Origin: Apiotrichum sp. Y4204
Lineage: Eukaryota > Basidiomycota > Tremellomycetes > Trichosporonales > Trichosporonaceae
Assembly: GCA_025531455.1 (NCBI GenBank)
Contig: JAMYHL010000029.1
Location: 124,001-188,000, forward strand
DNA: 64,000 nucleotides
Reading direction: 5' to 3'
The notes beneath the pieces are model-generated. The model was not told the DNA's origin and searched no databases. It worked only from the letters and a program-made list of their open reading frames with translations. The number at the start of each line of letters is the position of its first letter. The first letter of the stretch is position 1. This document shows, piece after piece, positions 51,246 to 62,794 of this stretch. The translations under genes and the position numbers were made by a program.

Positions 51246-54012
51246 ATGTCGGACGACAGCGTGCGTACCCTCCGCACAATGTGGGGCAAGGGCGCATCCG
51301 AGGCTTCCTCCTCTGCACCACCCGCGCCCTCGGTTCCATCCGTCTCCCCCGCACCACCTGTTTCATCGTCCACCCCGGCACCGACCCGCAAGAGGCGGAA
51401 GAAGGATCCAGCCGGCGCAGGACAGGCGCGTCTGACCGTCTCGGTGAACGGTGTTGGTGTCGGCCCGCCCGAGAAACGGTCGCGTAAGGGTGCGTCCGAG
51501 GACTGTGGAGAGAAGCAATTGTGAGGGATAGCCGGCTGACATCAAGTCACTCCTGCCAAGCTGCAAGACGATGGCAGCGACGACATTATTGAGATTGGGC
51601 CTCCGTACTCAATCGTCTCGCCCGACTCGAGCGCTGTCGCATCGTCTCCGCCACGCCATGACGAAGTGGTCGTTACGGGAACGTCTGGCGTGCCGCGTTC
51701 AAAGGGAAGGCCGAAGAAGATCGTGTTCGCGACGGATACCAAGGCACCACACGCATTTTTTGCGCGTCCTGGGAAGACAAATATGCCGACTGCTTCTGAT
51801 GCGGTCTCTGAGTCTGCGAACATTGAGACCCCGGGAACGTCCACGGCAGTTGGCTCTGGTTCAGGCTCTGCGTCCGCTTCAGCCTCTGCGTCTGTTGCTC
51901 CGTCTGGCACGGCCACCCCTGTCCACTCATTCTTCGCGGCTCGCCAGAGCGGACTAAGAAAAGGCTGGGGATGTTGCCGTGAGGGTGAAGAACCCACCGC
52001 GCCGTGGCCCGGAGGCGAGTGGCCCTCCCACGTCAACTTCGGGGACTCGCAGCCCATATCGAGCCGGATAGCAATGAGGCCGAGGCCTCTTGCTAATGGC
52101 GTTGACGCTGTTGACGCTGTTGACGCTGTTGACGGTTTCTCTTCGTCATACTCATTACTTCGACCTTCGTCCCCTTCACCGTCGCGTCCGACCCACACCA
52201 GACATCCGAACTCCTTCCCTCCATTCATTCTCCAGCATCCGGCCATTCAGGCAGTGAAGCCAACGAATAACCGCGAGACTTGGTGCGAGGCCCATCGTCC
52301 ACGCACCGCAAGTGCCGTTCTCGGAAATGAGCTCGAGGCAACGTACTTGCGCGACTGGCTTGCTGCGCTCTCCGTTGGATCACGCGAGGCACGACGCGTC
52401 ATCCGGCGTGTTCCTCGGCGCAAGGCGCTGGACCCCGATACGTCGTGGATTGTAGACGACACTTTCGCCGAACCGTTCACTGACGACGCGTTCTACGACG
52501 ACGAGCTTCCAGAGCCGGAGGACGAACCCCAATTTCCTCTCGGCGGCCGGCCCGACAAGTATCCCGTCATCGACTACTGGATCGGTAACGCACTTCTGCT
52601 CACAGGTCCGTCAGGGTGCGGCAAATCCGCAGCCGTGTATGCTGCAGCGGACGAACTGGGATGGGACGTGTTCGAGGTATATCCTGGAATCGGAAAGCGG
52701 ACTGGTGCGCATCTGCTGGCTCTCGTTGGAGAGGTCGGCAAGAACCACATGGTGGGCGAGAGGAAGGAGAACAAGAAGGATACTACCAAGGCAGTAGCTA
52801 AAGCATTCTTCGGCGTCGGCGCTGCGAAGGCCGCCTCGTCTCCGTCTGTGGGAGGATCGGCCTCCGACCCGATTGAACTGGAGGAAACACCAATCAAGGA
52901 GAAGCCAGACCATTCCTTGGAGAAGGAAGTCAAGACCAAGCAGTCGTTAATCCTCATTGACGAGGCCGATATCCTGTTCGACGAGGAGAGCACCTTCTGG
53001 CCGGCGGTAGTCTCATTGATCGCTGAGTCGCGGCGTCCAGTGGTCATCACTTGCAATGGTGAGCTAGGGCCTGGAGACAGTGGCTCACATTAGACCTCGC
53101 TCGTATCCCGCGCGACTCACTTCCAATCCACACAACGCTGTACTTTCTGCCGCCACCGTCGTACCTTGCTCAACCATACCTGGCCGCGATTGCGTCCGCA
53201 CATGGCGTTGAGGCCGATGCTGCCGACCTGTACGCGCACTGCACCCGCGTACCGGTGAATCTCGTCGATCAGCCGCTACCCCCGAGTGGTCACGAACCCG
53301 CCGCGCTGTTCGACTTGCGTGCTGCAATTAACGAGCTGCAGCTTGATCGCGGCGTGAAGAAAGAGTCAGACAAACCTCGTTCTGTGGAATCAGGCGACCT
53401 CGCGAATATGGCGCGTGCTCTCGATGCTGTCTCGCTTGTGGACGCGCAAATAGGACCACGTCCTTGGGAGCGGATGGAAGTGAGTTTTCGGCATGTCACT
53501 CCCAGACTGTCTGACGCCAGATGTGCGAAATCGATCGCCTCGCGCCCACTGCGGATGATGAGGAGGGAATTCATCAACTCCTTAAACCCGACGTCCAACA
53601 TCGGCATCCTGCACTCGCGGCCTACGCGCACTCGTCCGACATGGCAGGTACCCTCGTCTCTGCGGTCGGTGGCCACTTGGAGCTGTCAGACAAGGCTACG
53701 GAGCTTAACATGGCGCAAACGGCCTATTCGCGACACATTCTCCCTGCTCTGGACGAAGTCGTCACGCTGGCCGGCCGCCTCCTCCCACACCCAACGCTGT
53801 ATATGGAGACGATGCCGTTCCTCCGCATCCTGGTACACACGGACGATATATTGGAGGCTGCGGACCGCGCGGCTGTCGCAGCTGGCACCGCACGCGTCAA
53901 CCGCCAAGGACGCGCAGTGCGTGGGACAGCGCGGGCATACGAGAGGCATCTCGTGATGGAGGAGCGGGCACTGGCTGTTGCTCGTGAGGAGGTTCTGGCG
54001 TGGAGTGGGTAG
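51246..54012 (+). CDS. Elg1/ATAD5-like AAA+ ATPase (PCNA unloader)
   Basis: Predicted large subunit of the alternative clamp loader that, with Rfc2-5, removes PCNA from DNA after replication. 875 aa; exons 51246-51483, 51547-53058, 53094-53479, 53521-54012. A disordered Ser/Pro-rich N-terminus holds two FF motifs (HAFFARPGK near residue 147, VHSFFAARQS near 204), reminiscent of short PCNA- or SUMO-related motifs in this family. Then come the clamp-loader box ETWCEAHRPRTASAVLGNE, Walker A GPSGCGKS (about 433) and Walker B LILIDEADILFDEE (about 548). They are separated by a long Lys-rich insertion typical of Elg1 rather than Rfc1. The C-terminal helical part is degenerate. A 9-bp in-frame repeat at 52101-52136 encodes Val-Asp-Ala three times. 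Rad24/Rad17 was considered but fits the Walker spacing less well. Confidence 0.82.
52101..52136 (+). repeat. In-frame 9-bp tandem repeat in the Elg1-like gene
   Basis: GTTGACGCT three times then GTTGACGGT, encoding (Val-Asp-Ala)3-Val-Asp-Gly in the disordered N-terminal region. Copy number could vary among strains without changing frame. Confidence 0.8.
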
Positions 54013-55090
54013 ACATCTTGGCAGCGCAGCTTGACGAGAGACATTCACAGGGTCGTCGGCAAAGAAGTGAGCCGCCATAGCTTCAAAGAAGGCATAGCAT
54101 GCATCATGTACTGTACATCGATAATCAGAACGCAACTGGAGCGGGGAGGACCGGTCGGCGCGACTGATTGTCGCTGCAGGTTCTGGTACCGTCGCTTCAG
54201 AAGATCTGTCGCACAAGGCTAACAGTGTGTACGTGATCTGGCCATCGGCCGTAGAGAATGAAGATCCCCCTGATGATCCTTGCGATCCCCCGATGATCCC
54301 CCTTGATGACCGTCTGTAAGATCGGCGTCCGTGGTTACAACCATGACGTCTGATAGCCTTGTTCTCGTCGATGCGTTAGTCCTGATCGTCACAGGCCTTG
54401 GGGGCCTGTCGATCATTGTGTCTTGGTCATCAAGTGTTGATGGCTGTGGTCTACTTGTCAAGGGTTGACGATCCTGCTGATCCCCGGATCGCCACTGTTG
54501 ATCGTCATGCTTTGATCATCGTCTGGTCGTCGTCATGTGTAATGCCCTCGCCATGTGCAGACCACACACCACACCAACAGAATGGCAATTGCGTCTTATA
54601 AATAGGCCAGCCAAGACTTGAATGTTGGAGGCATGTCAATGTCGATCACCCTTCCCTCAATTCCTCAGCAGACTGCGCTCAAAAGATCACCAATGAGACA
54701 GGATTGCACACACTTCACACTCACCGGACCATTGACCTCTGTGCGATGAGCTGCCATTGATGCTGAGCGCGCCGCTCAAGCAACGGTACTCCTAACTTCC
54801 TGGACCGTAAATGACAACTGCGTGTCACAGGCACGCTATTCACCCACCATATGGCATAATCCCGCGCTGTACCGCTGTACCGCTGTCCCGCTCCATCAGG
54901 AGCTAAAACGCCCAATTTGTGTCGTCATCAGTTAGTAGCGCGGCTGTGGCAATCAGCTGCCAGAGTCACGTATCAGAGTACCCCCAATAGCTCCCCGCGA
55001 CTCCCCAAGATCCGAAGTCCAGACCACCTATCATCTAGCATCAAAGCATCCTGCACTTGCAACTTGCGTCCTCAACATCCGCTCGCCACC
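54013..55090. other. Intergenic region with GATC-rich cluster
   Basis: 1.08 kb between same-strand genes. CATGTACTGTACATC is at 54105-54119, close to a perfect palindrome. About a dozen GATC tetranucleotides are spread over 54235-54520. The right end near 55000-55090 is the leader of the next gene, with a CACC ATG start context. No gene is supported. Confidence 0.45.
54235..54520. repeat. GATC-rich degenerate repeat
   Basis: Units such as TGATGATCC, CGATCCCC, TGATCGTC and TTGATCATC recur about a dozen times over 290 bp, far above the roughly one per 256 bp expected by chance. Reminiscent of the 14.8 kb cluster. Confidence 0.6.
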
Positions 55091-56912
55091 ATGTCCGACA
55101 AGCAGACCACCGCCGCCCTCACGCCTCAGCCTGCCGCCACAGCGGCGGCTCAGCCCCCCTCCCCGACCGCCGCAACCTCGGCCGCACTCGACGCGCCAGT
55201 CGTCCCCACCGACCCGATTGCCGCCACCACCGCCAGCAGCCACGAGTACCAGTCCGGGCCCCACACGCAGACGGCCCACGGCGCCGAGCAGGGCGGCCTC
55301 CTCGCCAAGGCGCAGGGCATCGCGCAGCCTGTGCGTACCGTGGATCATTACGGGTTGAGACGATAGCTGACATTGTCGTGTTGACATCTGGTGGCGATCT
55401 ATGATTGCGATCTTGATTTGACTCACCCCCGCTCCACTCACTTGACGATCGCAGTACATCGACCAGGCGAAGCCGTACGTCGACCGCGCGGCGGCGCAGG
55501 CCAAACCGTACACGGATGCCGCGTTGCAGAAGGCAAACGAGCTCAAGGGCAAGCTTGAGGTGAGTGAGCGGAAAGACTAGCGAGCGTCGTGGACGACTGG
55601 ATTTTATGAAGGATGAGGATGTTGAGGCAACATGAGGAGCAGTTGGACAGGCCCCAGGTCACATTCATGGCTCTTACTTACTCTTGCAGGGCTCTAACAC
55701 TTCAACGCACCCCGCCGGCACCGGCGCGGGCGCGGCCACCACTGGCACTGCTACCACTGGCGCTGCCGATCCCACTGCTCGCACCGCACCCGCCGCGGAC
55801 CTGCAAGAAAAGGCGAAGAGTGCATGGGACTACGGCCTCGCGTCGTTGCAGGTAAGTGACGTCAAGACAGATGATTCGCAATCGCCCGGATCGCATTTTG
55901 CAGCCACTGACACAACCCAGTCCGCGGTCAACCAGGTCGGCGCCGCGATCGACGCCAAGACTGCGACCCCGGAAAAGCCTGGCCTCTTCACGCAGGTGTC
56001 CAGCGCGGTGCAGCAGGGAGTCGCAAGCATCGAGAAAGCTGTTACTACGGTGAGTCGTGAAGAAGATGATGGTGGAAGGAATCAATCTGGGTGTTGGGGT
56101 TATCCCTTCTGCGACGCACGGCAACAGGGGGACGTAAAGGATTGTTGAGATGGCAGGCAGGGAACTTGAACTGGCGCGTTGAGACAAATTCGAAGGATTG
56201 CTCTTGGACGAAATCAAGATGAGATGCTGATCGGGGTCGAGGGGTCATGACTTCGCTCGCCCGTCGATCCGTCGATCCGTCGGGCCGTCGACTACCAGCT
56301 ACCACACTTGATTTGTATCCGGTGAAGTTCCAGCGTTTTCCCCTTCGCGTCGAGCAAATAAAAGCTCGTTCCTCTTGGCGCCCCGGCAGCGGATCCTGAG
56401 GGCTGGACGCCATCATCTTGTCATTCCGCGCCTCCGTTTCCAGAACCTCCAGAATCTCTAGAATCTCAGAATCTCCAGAAGGAGCCGTTCCTGACAGCGC
56501 GCCAGAGCGCCCCAGCATCCTTTCTGTCTCATTCCCGATGCTGTCAACAATGCCCTAAGATAATGATGCTGACACACAGCCGCTGCACCCCACCGACCCC
56601 GCAACCAACAAAGCGGAAGCTGCTTCAGCTGCAGGCGCCTCTGCCGGCCTCGCTGGTGCCGCCGGTTCCACCGGTACTACCGGTGTTCCTTCGGCTGCCA
56701 CTGGCGCTTACACGGCTGCCCCTACCGCTTCTGGCGCCACTGCTCTTCCCTCGGCCACCAGTACAACTGCAGGCGCTCCGGGCGCTCCGACTCTAGCCAC
56801 AGCGACTGCTCCTGGGGTTTCCACAACCACCCCCCAAGCGGCGCAACCTCCTATTTTCACCACAACCAACACTGTTCCCCACAATGACAAGGCCGGCGAC
56901 GAGGCTCTGTAA
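55091..56912 (+). CDS. Small Ala/Thr/Pro-rich protein with 11-residue amphipathic repeats
   Basis: Not a gene I recognise by name. 322 aa from exons 55091-55330, 55455-55559, 55690-55851, 55921-56049 and 56580-56912. Every intron is phase 0. The start has a CACCATG context. The N-terminal 70 residues are Ala/Thr/Pro-rich. Exon 2 encodes two 11-residue units, QAKPYVDRAAA and QAKPYTDAALQ, then KANELKGKLE. Exons 3 and 4 add LQEKAKSAWDYGLASLQ and QVSSAVQQGVASIEKAV, again amphipathic. The C-terminus is a Gly/Ala/Thr/Ser/Pro tail ending KAGDEAL. There is no signal peptide, membrane span or Cys. Eleven-residue periodicity is typical of 3-11 helices in perilipins, alpha-synuclein and LEA proteins, so lipid-droplet or stress-protective roles are plausible. 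The last intron (530 nt) is long and could hide an exon. Confidence 0.7.
56050..56579 (+). other. Unusually long last intron of the 11-mer repeat gene
   Basis: GTGAGT donor and GCTGACACACAG acceptor, 530 nt, roughly ten times the usual intron here. It contains CGTCGATC copies near 56265-56290 and CCAGAATCT copies near 56435-56480. An extra or alternative exon is possible but none was identified. Confidence 0.5.
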
Positions 56913-59479
56913 AGGGCCAGCCAGTAGCGAGACCCTTGATGACGACAGCGACCGCAGCTCTGCAAAGTGGGGACCGGAGACTGTCGAGTACGCGTTGGAT
57001 CGTTGGATCGCGGTGGACCGGGTGAATGTATTGGTTCATGTACCATAATAAACAAACACGGAGAAATGTGAGAGGATGCCACACTTTCGGGAATACGGCG
57101 TTATGTACGAAAAGTGAGCGGACCTCTGTGTGGTTCCCCGCTCCGCTCCTCCCTGGGCGACCTTGGCCCTGTGCACAACAGACCCTGGCAACCTGTGGCC
57201 TGCATGGGCGCAGTGGCCCAGTGGCCAGTGGCCCCTGTTCTGTCATGACTGGCCACCTGGATCACCGGCCGGAATATCCTGCAGCAGTAGTGTGCTTTGT
57301 GGACAGTGGCCTGGTTGTGGTGGCCTGATGTGCGCGCAGCCTGTGCAAGCTCCGACAGTTCCAAACACAATGCACACGGTGTTGGTGCGGAGTATCTAAC
57401 TGGGACGGGTGCGATGAGCAGTTAAGAAATGCAGGACATGGCTCATGTTCGAAGCTATGAAGAGCATGAAGAGTAGGGTGATGGCTATCAAGGGAAGAAG
57501 AAAGGGGTGAAATTAGACAAGTGTCTCCACAGTCGGCACCAGACCACCGCCCTTTTGACAGCCATTTTACCCAGGAAAAAAATGCAGAAAAATTCATGTT
57601 GTATCTTGTATGGATTCAGGTAATGCATGATGCAATCAATCACTGAACAGTTTGTAATGGCTGTATTGAACCAGACAAATTGATTTGACCGTCGGCCCGT
57701 CATTGAGCGTGTGGGCCTTTGGACTTGGAGGCAAGGCACGCACACACACAGTCATGTACTGTACTGTATCTACAAGCTGCAAAAGCGGGAAGCGGAGACG
57801 GCGCGCGGTTGGTGGCTTCTAGGCTGCACTGCCACGGCTCGTCCTTCCTTTTGCCCCCAGGCATACCAGGTACAGTAGTAGTAGTACCAGCTGCTGCGAC
57901 CACCGTGCCACCATCGGCCACCGCACACCACCACTGGCCACCGCGCCCCAGGCAGCACGGCCAACCACCACACACCACCACCATCACCACTAATCCCTTC
58001 CCCATCATCATCTTACTCCTTCCACTCTCCACGCGCCGATAATCGACGCATCCCCAATCACCACCACCACCACCACTCCTCCCCCTCCAACAACCCCTCC
58101 TACTTGGTGAGAACACTCAACATCCCTTCCCTGTCGTCCACACTCCACCCCTCCTTCCCACCACCGCTCGGCCCACCGTTTTCTGCGCGATTCCATCCCG
58201 CCCCGATACCACTCCGCGCGGGCCCGACGCCGCGCTGTAACTCGCAATCCTGAGTCTTTCCAGCCGGCTCTTCATTGCGCATCCCACATCCATTCCACTC
58301 CACCCCTCCTGCTCTCCCACCACTCTGTTCCCAGCCCCAGCGCCCGTTTCCCTTTGCATTCACTGACGCCGCCGCTCTCCCTCTCCCAATCCATTCTGAA
58401 ACCCCAATTCTGCGCTGCTTTGTCACGTCTCACCTCGCCGCTCGCCAAACACCATCGTTCTTGTCGCCTCCATTTCACCACTGTGTTTCCGTATCCCTCT
58501 TCTCGGCTCCTCCTCCTGTCCGCGTCCACGACATCTCTTCCCGCATCCATTGCTCGCTTGATCCATCTCGCCCCTGATCTCGCCTCGCGTCAACTTTTGA
58601 CATACAGAAAGAGCGTCGGACCGCCCTCGCTCCCGCATCATCTTTCCCAAAGACATCCGTGCCGGCCCTCACGAGCAACACGAGACCCATCCTTAGCGAC
58701 GCCCGCATCCAGGCCTTGGTGCACGTAGAGAGACCGTCGGTACACGCGCTTAAGAGTCAGTATCAACCTCGTACCGCAATCTAGGATTCGAACTTGTTCA
58801 GGAGGTGCGGCGGGGAGGGGTACCATCACACTTTCCTGCCCCAACACTAGTGGCGACGCGATGTGTGTTTCTGTGTGGGTGTGTGTGCACAGAGAGGGTG
58901 CGACGGTGATGCTGTACAATTTCTTGCGACAGAAGTCTTCATCCACCGACGCGAACTGCCTCTCTCCACGCCGCTCCCACATTCGTTGCTGTTTTCTTGC
59001 CATTTTTGGCATGAGAATTGGGCAGAACCGCGCATTCAACGCACAGTTCGCAATGCGGCCAGGGGACCGCAGAACATGCAACTTACAAGGCTGTCGATGT
59101 CCATGGTCGTATCAACTGCGGGCAACGTTTTACATCGCGTCATGCACAGTGCAAGGACAGGCGGACCTGGGTTTGGCCGATTGCCAGCAGGTCCTCGACT
59201 TGTCCATGCTAGCCCGACATCTGCCCAAAGTTTTGCCCTTCCGTGTTGTCTCTCGTCCTCGTTGACCCTCTCGTTCCCTTCAAGCTTCCCTCACCTGCCC
59301 CACTTGCACTTGCTGTACTTCTTTTACCTCCCATGACGCTTTTTAACCGTCTAAGAGCTGCATGTGGCCAGAACCGACTTTCCCTGTCATCATCCCTCCC
59401 CACAACTCCGCTCGATCCCTTGTCTTTGCATTTGCACTAACATTCACAGCTCTCCATTCTCATCTCTTCCCTATCAAAC
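56913..59479. other. Intergenic region and C/T-rich leader of the PP1 gene
   Basis: 2.6 kb without a supported gene. TGGCCA-rich repeats lie at 57180-57270 and 57900-57965. CATGTACTGTACTGTATC is at 57753-57770 and a GTAGTAGTAGTA run at 57875-57886. From about 57960 to 59470 the + strand is strongly C/T-rich, with few A/G runs except 58790-58920. That pattern is consistent with a long promoter/leader for the phosphatase gene, possibly with a leader intron. Confidence 0.45.
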
Positions 59480-60783
59480 ATGGCCGACCCCTCCACTGAG
59501 ATCGACCTTGATTCGGTCATTGACCGTCTTCTCGAAGGTGAGATTGCTTCACTAGCCCACCTAACATCCAGTTCGTGGTAACCGTCCCGGCAAGGCCGTC
59601 CAGCTCCAGGAGTACGAGATCAAGTATCTTTGCACCAAGGCACGTGAAATCTTCATCGGCCAGCCCATCCTTCTGGAGCTCGAGGCGCCCATCAAGATCT
59701 GCGGCGACATCCACGGCCAGTACTACGATCTTCTCCGTCTTTTCGAGTACGGTGGTTTCCCCCCGGAAGCCAACTACCTCTTCCTTGGTGACTATGTCGA
59801 CCGTGGCAAGCAGTCCCTCGAGACTATCTGCCTTCTCCTCGCATACAAGATCAAGTACCCCGAGAACTTCTTCATCCTCCGTGGCAACCACGAGTGCGCA
59901 TCCATCAACCGTATTTACGGGTTCTACGACGAGTGCAAGCGCCGTTACAACATCAAGCTTTGGAAGACGTTTACCGACTGCTTCAACTGCCTTCCCATTG
60001 CAGCTATCATCGACGAGAAGATCTTCACCATGCACGGCGGCCTAAGCCCCGACCTCCAGTCCATGGAGCAGATCCGGCGAGTTATGCGCCCGACTGATGT
60101 CCCCGACACTGGTAAGTGATTAGGTGGCGGCGCCCCGGGTCTCGAGCACTCACGGTGTCGACGGAGCTGGAAGCTTCTGGTGCCGTCCACCGTGGGTGGT
60201 ATTGAATTGGCTAGCGCGCTGGCACTTGCAAACATCTTCGCGCCCTCTGACATTGCAATTCTCAAGTGATGTCGCTTGGAGTGCTATTGCCGACAGCCGT
60301 GTGGTCATTGGCGTAGAGCGCCAGCAAGGTGTCCATCCCGACGCCCATCCTCGTTTCATGTGTTTATCGCTTCTTGCTGACACGCAGGTCTCCTCTGTGA
60401 CCTCTTGTGGTCGGACCCGGACAAGGACATTACCGGCTGGAGCGAGAACGACCGAGGCGTGTCATTCACCTTTGGACCAGACGTCGTTTCGCGTTTCTTG
60501 CAGAAGCACGACATGGACCTTATCTGCCGTGCACACCAGGTCGTCGAGGACGGTTACGAGTTCTTTGCCAAGAGGCAGCTGGTCACTTTGTTCTCCGCGC
60601 CCAATTACTGTGGCGAGTTCGACAATGCTGGTGCCATGATGTCGGTAGACGACACACTGCTATGCTCCTTCCAGGTATGTCTACATGCACAATGCCCCCC
60701 GATCAGTTCACTAACAGCAGATTCTGAAACCCGCCGAGAAGAAGACGCCAAAGTATGGTTACAGTGGCGGACGGCGTCAGTAA
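59480..60783 (+). CDS. GLC7: Serine/threonine protein phosphatase 1 catalytic subunit
   Basis: Catalytic subunit of PP1 (Glc7/Dis2/BimG), a dimetal phosphoesterase acting with many regulatory subunits in glycogen control, mitosis and transcription. 315 aa, exons 59480-59537, 59572-60111, 60388-60674, 60721-60783. Metal-binding signatures are intact: [52 protein letters not shown], plus [21 protein letters not shown] and [13 protein letters not shown]. The [11 protein letters not shown] loop and [11 protein letters not shown] place it in PP1 rather than PP2A. The ATG ([19 protein letters not shown]) is typical. Exon 2 joins after a 34-nt intron. Intron 2, at 276 nt, is much longer than the others. 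Confidence 0.97.
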
Positions 60784-62794
60784 ACACGAGACGAACATCA
60801 TCACTTGCGACATATCGTTGTCGCTCGCGATCCATGCCCCGGCGGCGAGTAGTTAGGAGCGAGGTGGGGCGAGGATGCGAACTTCTACATTATACCAGAC
60901 CCGCAGAACGTCACGGCAGTCGGTTTCAATCTCTTACTTTTCTCTCTGTTTCCCTTCACTTTTCCGTTCTTCCTTCCCCGTTTTAACCTCGTTCACGTGT
61001 TCTTTTTCGACAGACTCATCGTCACGCGACGGTGATGAGCCGACAATGACGTATGACCACCACCCGTGGCGCTGCGGCTCGTCTTTCTGCCTCGTCTTTC
61101 TGCCCAGAGAACCTGAATGGCAAGCCAGCATTAGAAGTGAAGTGACCTGTGTACGAGTGTGATGCGAGAGATTGGCGCCGCGCGCTTGTGTCAAGTGGGG
61201 GACACTGACGATGTGCACGAAAGAATGAGGTGAATACCAGTCAAACGACTGACCATTGTCAATGCCGCGCGCGAGCAAATCGGTGGTACCGAGAGTGAAA
61301 TTGGAATGGAATTGGAATGGAATTGGAATGGTGAGGCCAGGACTTTTCCGAGTCATGGGATACAATCTGGCAGAGTGAAGCAAAGACGTTCATGATTTGA
61401 CGCAGACGTGGGTGAAAACGATTCCTACATATTGCGGCTAATCTGGATGACAATCTGTAACGCGCCTTCCTTTGCATAGACTGACTCTAAACACTAAGCG
61501 TAGATGTAACCAGCAAGAGGACCCCTGCTTCGCCGCTCAAGCGGTAAATGTGACAGGTTTCGATCATCCATGACGCGTCGAAGGTAGACGTGGCACTGAC
61601 CGGGGGCCGCGTGTTCATACGTCTTCAAGGCCCAAGGTGCATCAGTGGCGAATTCATCATCTCGACCGCTGGAGTATTGATGGCAGATGCATCGGGCCCG
61701 CATCCCACGACGAGCGTGACTGCGACTCACCCCAGGTCGCGATGCAATGCTCCATCAGTATTAGCATTCTTTTGTATTTTATTGCCATGAATGATTCTTT
61801 GACCTTTGTATTGGGCAGTCTGAGAAGAAGACTGAGCAGAGCCACCTGAAGCCGCAGATACAACTAAGTATCCGAGTTGGCTCGGGCCGGCGAAGTACGC
61901 TTATCGGAGCTGGAAACTTCAAATCAGAGTATGTCAGCGACCGAGCAGGAGAGGAATGTTTCTTAAATAGCCGAAGATAGAATGTTTGTTAATGCTTGAC
62001 AGCTCAGTAGCTAAGATACTCTGTAGCGGTCAGCGGATATGATGTGCATGTACTGTATTTCCAGCTTTGAAGCCTTTCGTTGAATCGTTGTGTTGAATTG
62101 TGGATGTTGCGGGTGCGTCACGATGGGCATGAGTAGCAAGACGTCGACGGGAGCGTTCTGAAGATCTACGCGATCTGCACTACTGCAGTCTGCGAGTTGT
62201 TGTACACGTGTGAATTTTTCCAGCTTGTCATGCTCTGCATGTGCCGTGCATGCTCTGGATTAACTGGATTGCGCCTGTGGCGATAGAATGGGGGGTGCAA
62301 AGGGACTTTCAGGCCTGGGTGGCGCGGGATGGATGGGATGGATTTTTTGGCTGGCGGGGAAAAAGGAGCATACACACACCACACAGGCACATGTCGGATG
62401 CGCTGTGGCCAACTGGCCACTCAACTTCTACTCAGCTACGTACGCTTGCTCACCCATCCCATTCCATTCCACTTCTCTCCCCTCTCTCCCCCCCATCCTT
62501 CTAGATCCCCTCCGCCCCGTTGCCGTCACTCCTCTCACATTTTACTTCTTCTCCACTTCCATCATCCCTCTCCCCTCCCCATTATCACCTCCTTCATTCT
62601 CTGCATCATCCTTGCCCCTCTCGTCAGGCGTCACTCGCCGTCCCTCTCACACGCTCGCAGCCTTTCGCTCTGGTAGGCGATTTACCGCTGCCCTCCTCTT
62701 GTGTTTGCTTGCACTTGTTTCTCTCAGTGCCGACACTCTCATCACTACTCTATACACCAACATCATCGCCACCACCTCTATTATAATACCCCCA
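60784..62794. other. Intergenic region between PP1 and the Sts1-like gene
   Basis: Two kilobases without a supported gene. An 11-bp tandem repeat is at 61301-61331, an ACGCGT near 61573 and CATGTACTGTATTT at 62047-62060. From about 62440 to 62760 the + strand is C/T-rich and is probably the leader of the Sts1-like gene. An open frame beginning upstream and running into that gene is leader-like in composition. Confidence 0.45.
61301..61331. repeat. 11-bp tandem repeat TTGGAATGGAA
   Basis: Two perfect copies of TTGGAATGGAA (61301-61311, 61312-61322) and a third partial copy TTGGAATGG (61323-61331), in the PP1 3' flank. Confidence 0.85.

Noticed and set aside
58272..58780. Several overlapping frames in the C/T-rich stretch before PP1
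   Set aside because: Low-complexity pyrimidine sequence opens all three + frames; no domain or consistent splicing.
58780..58802. GATTCGAAC resembling a tRNA T-loop
   Set aside because: Stem bases on either side do not pair and there is no upstream A box at the right distance on either strand.
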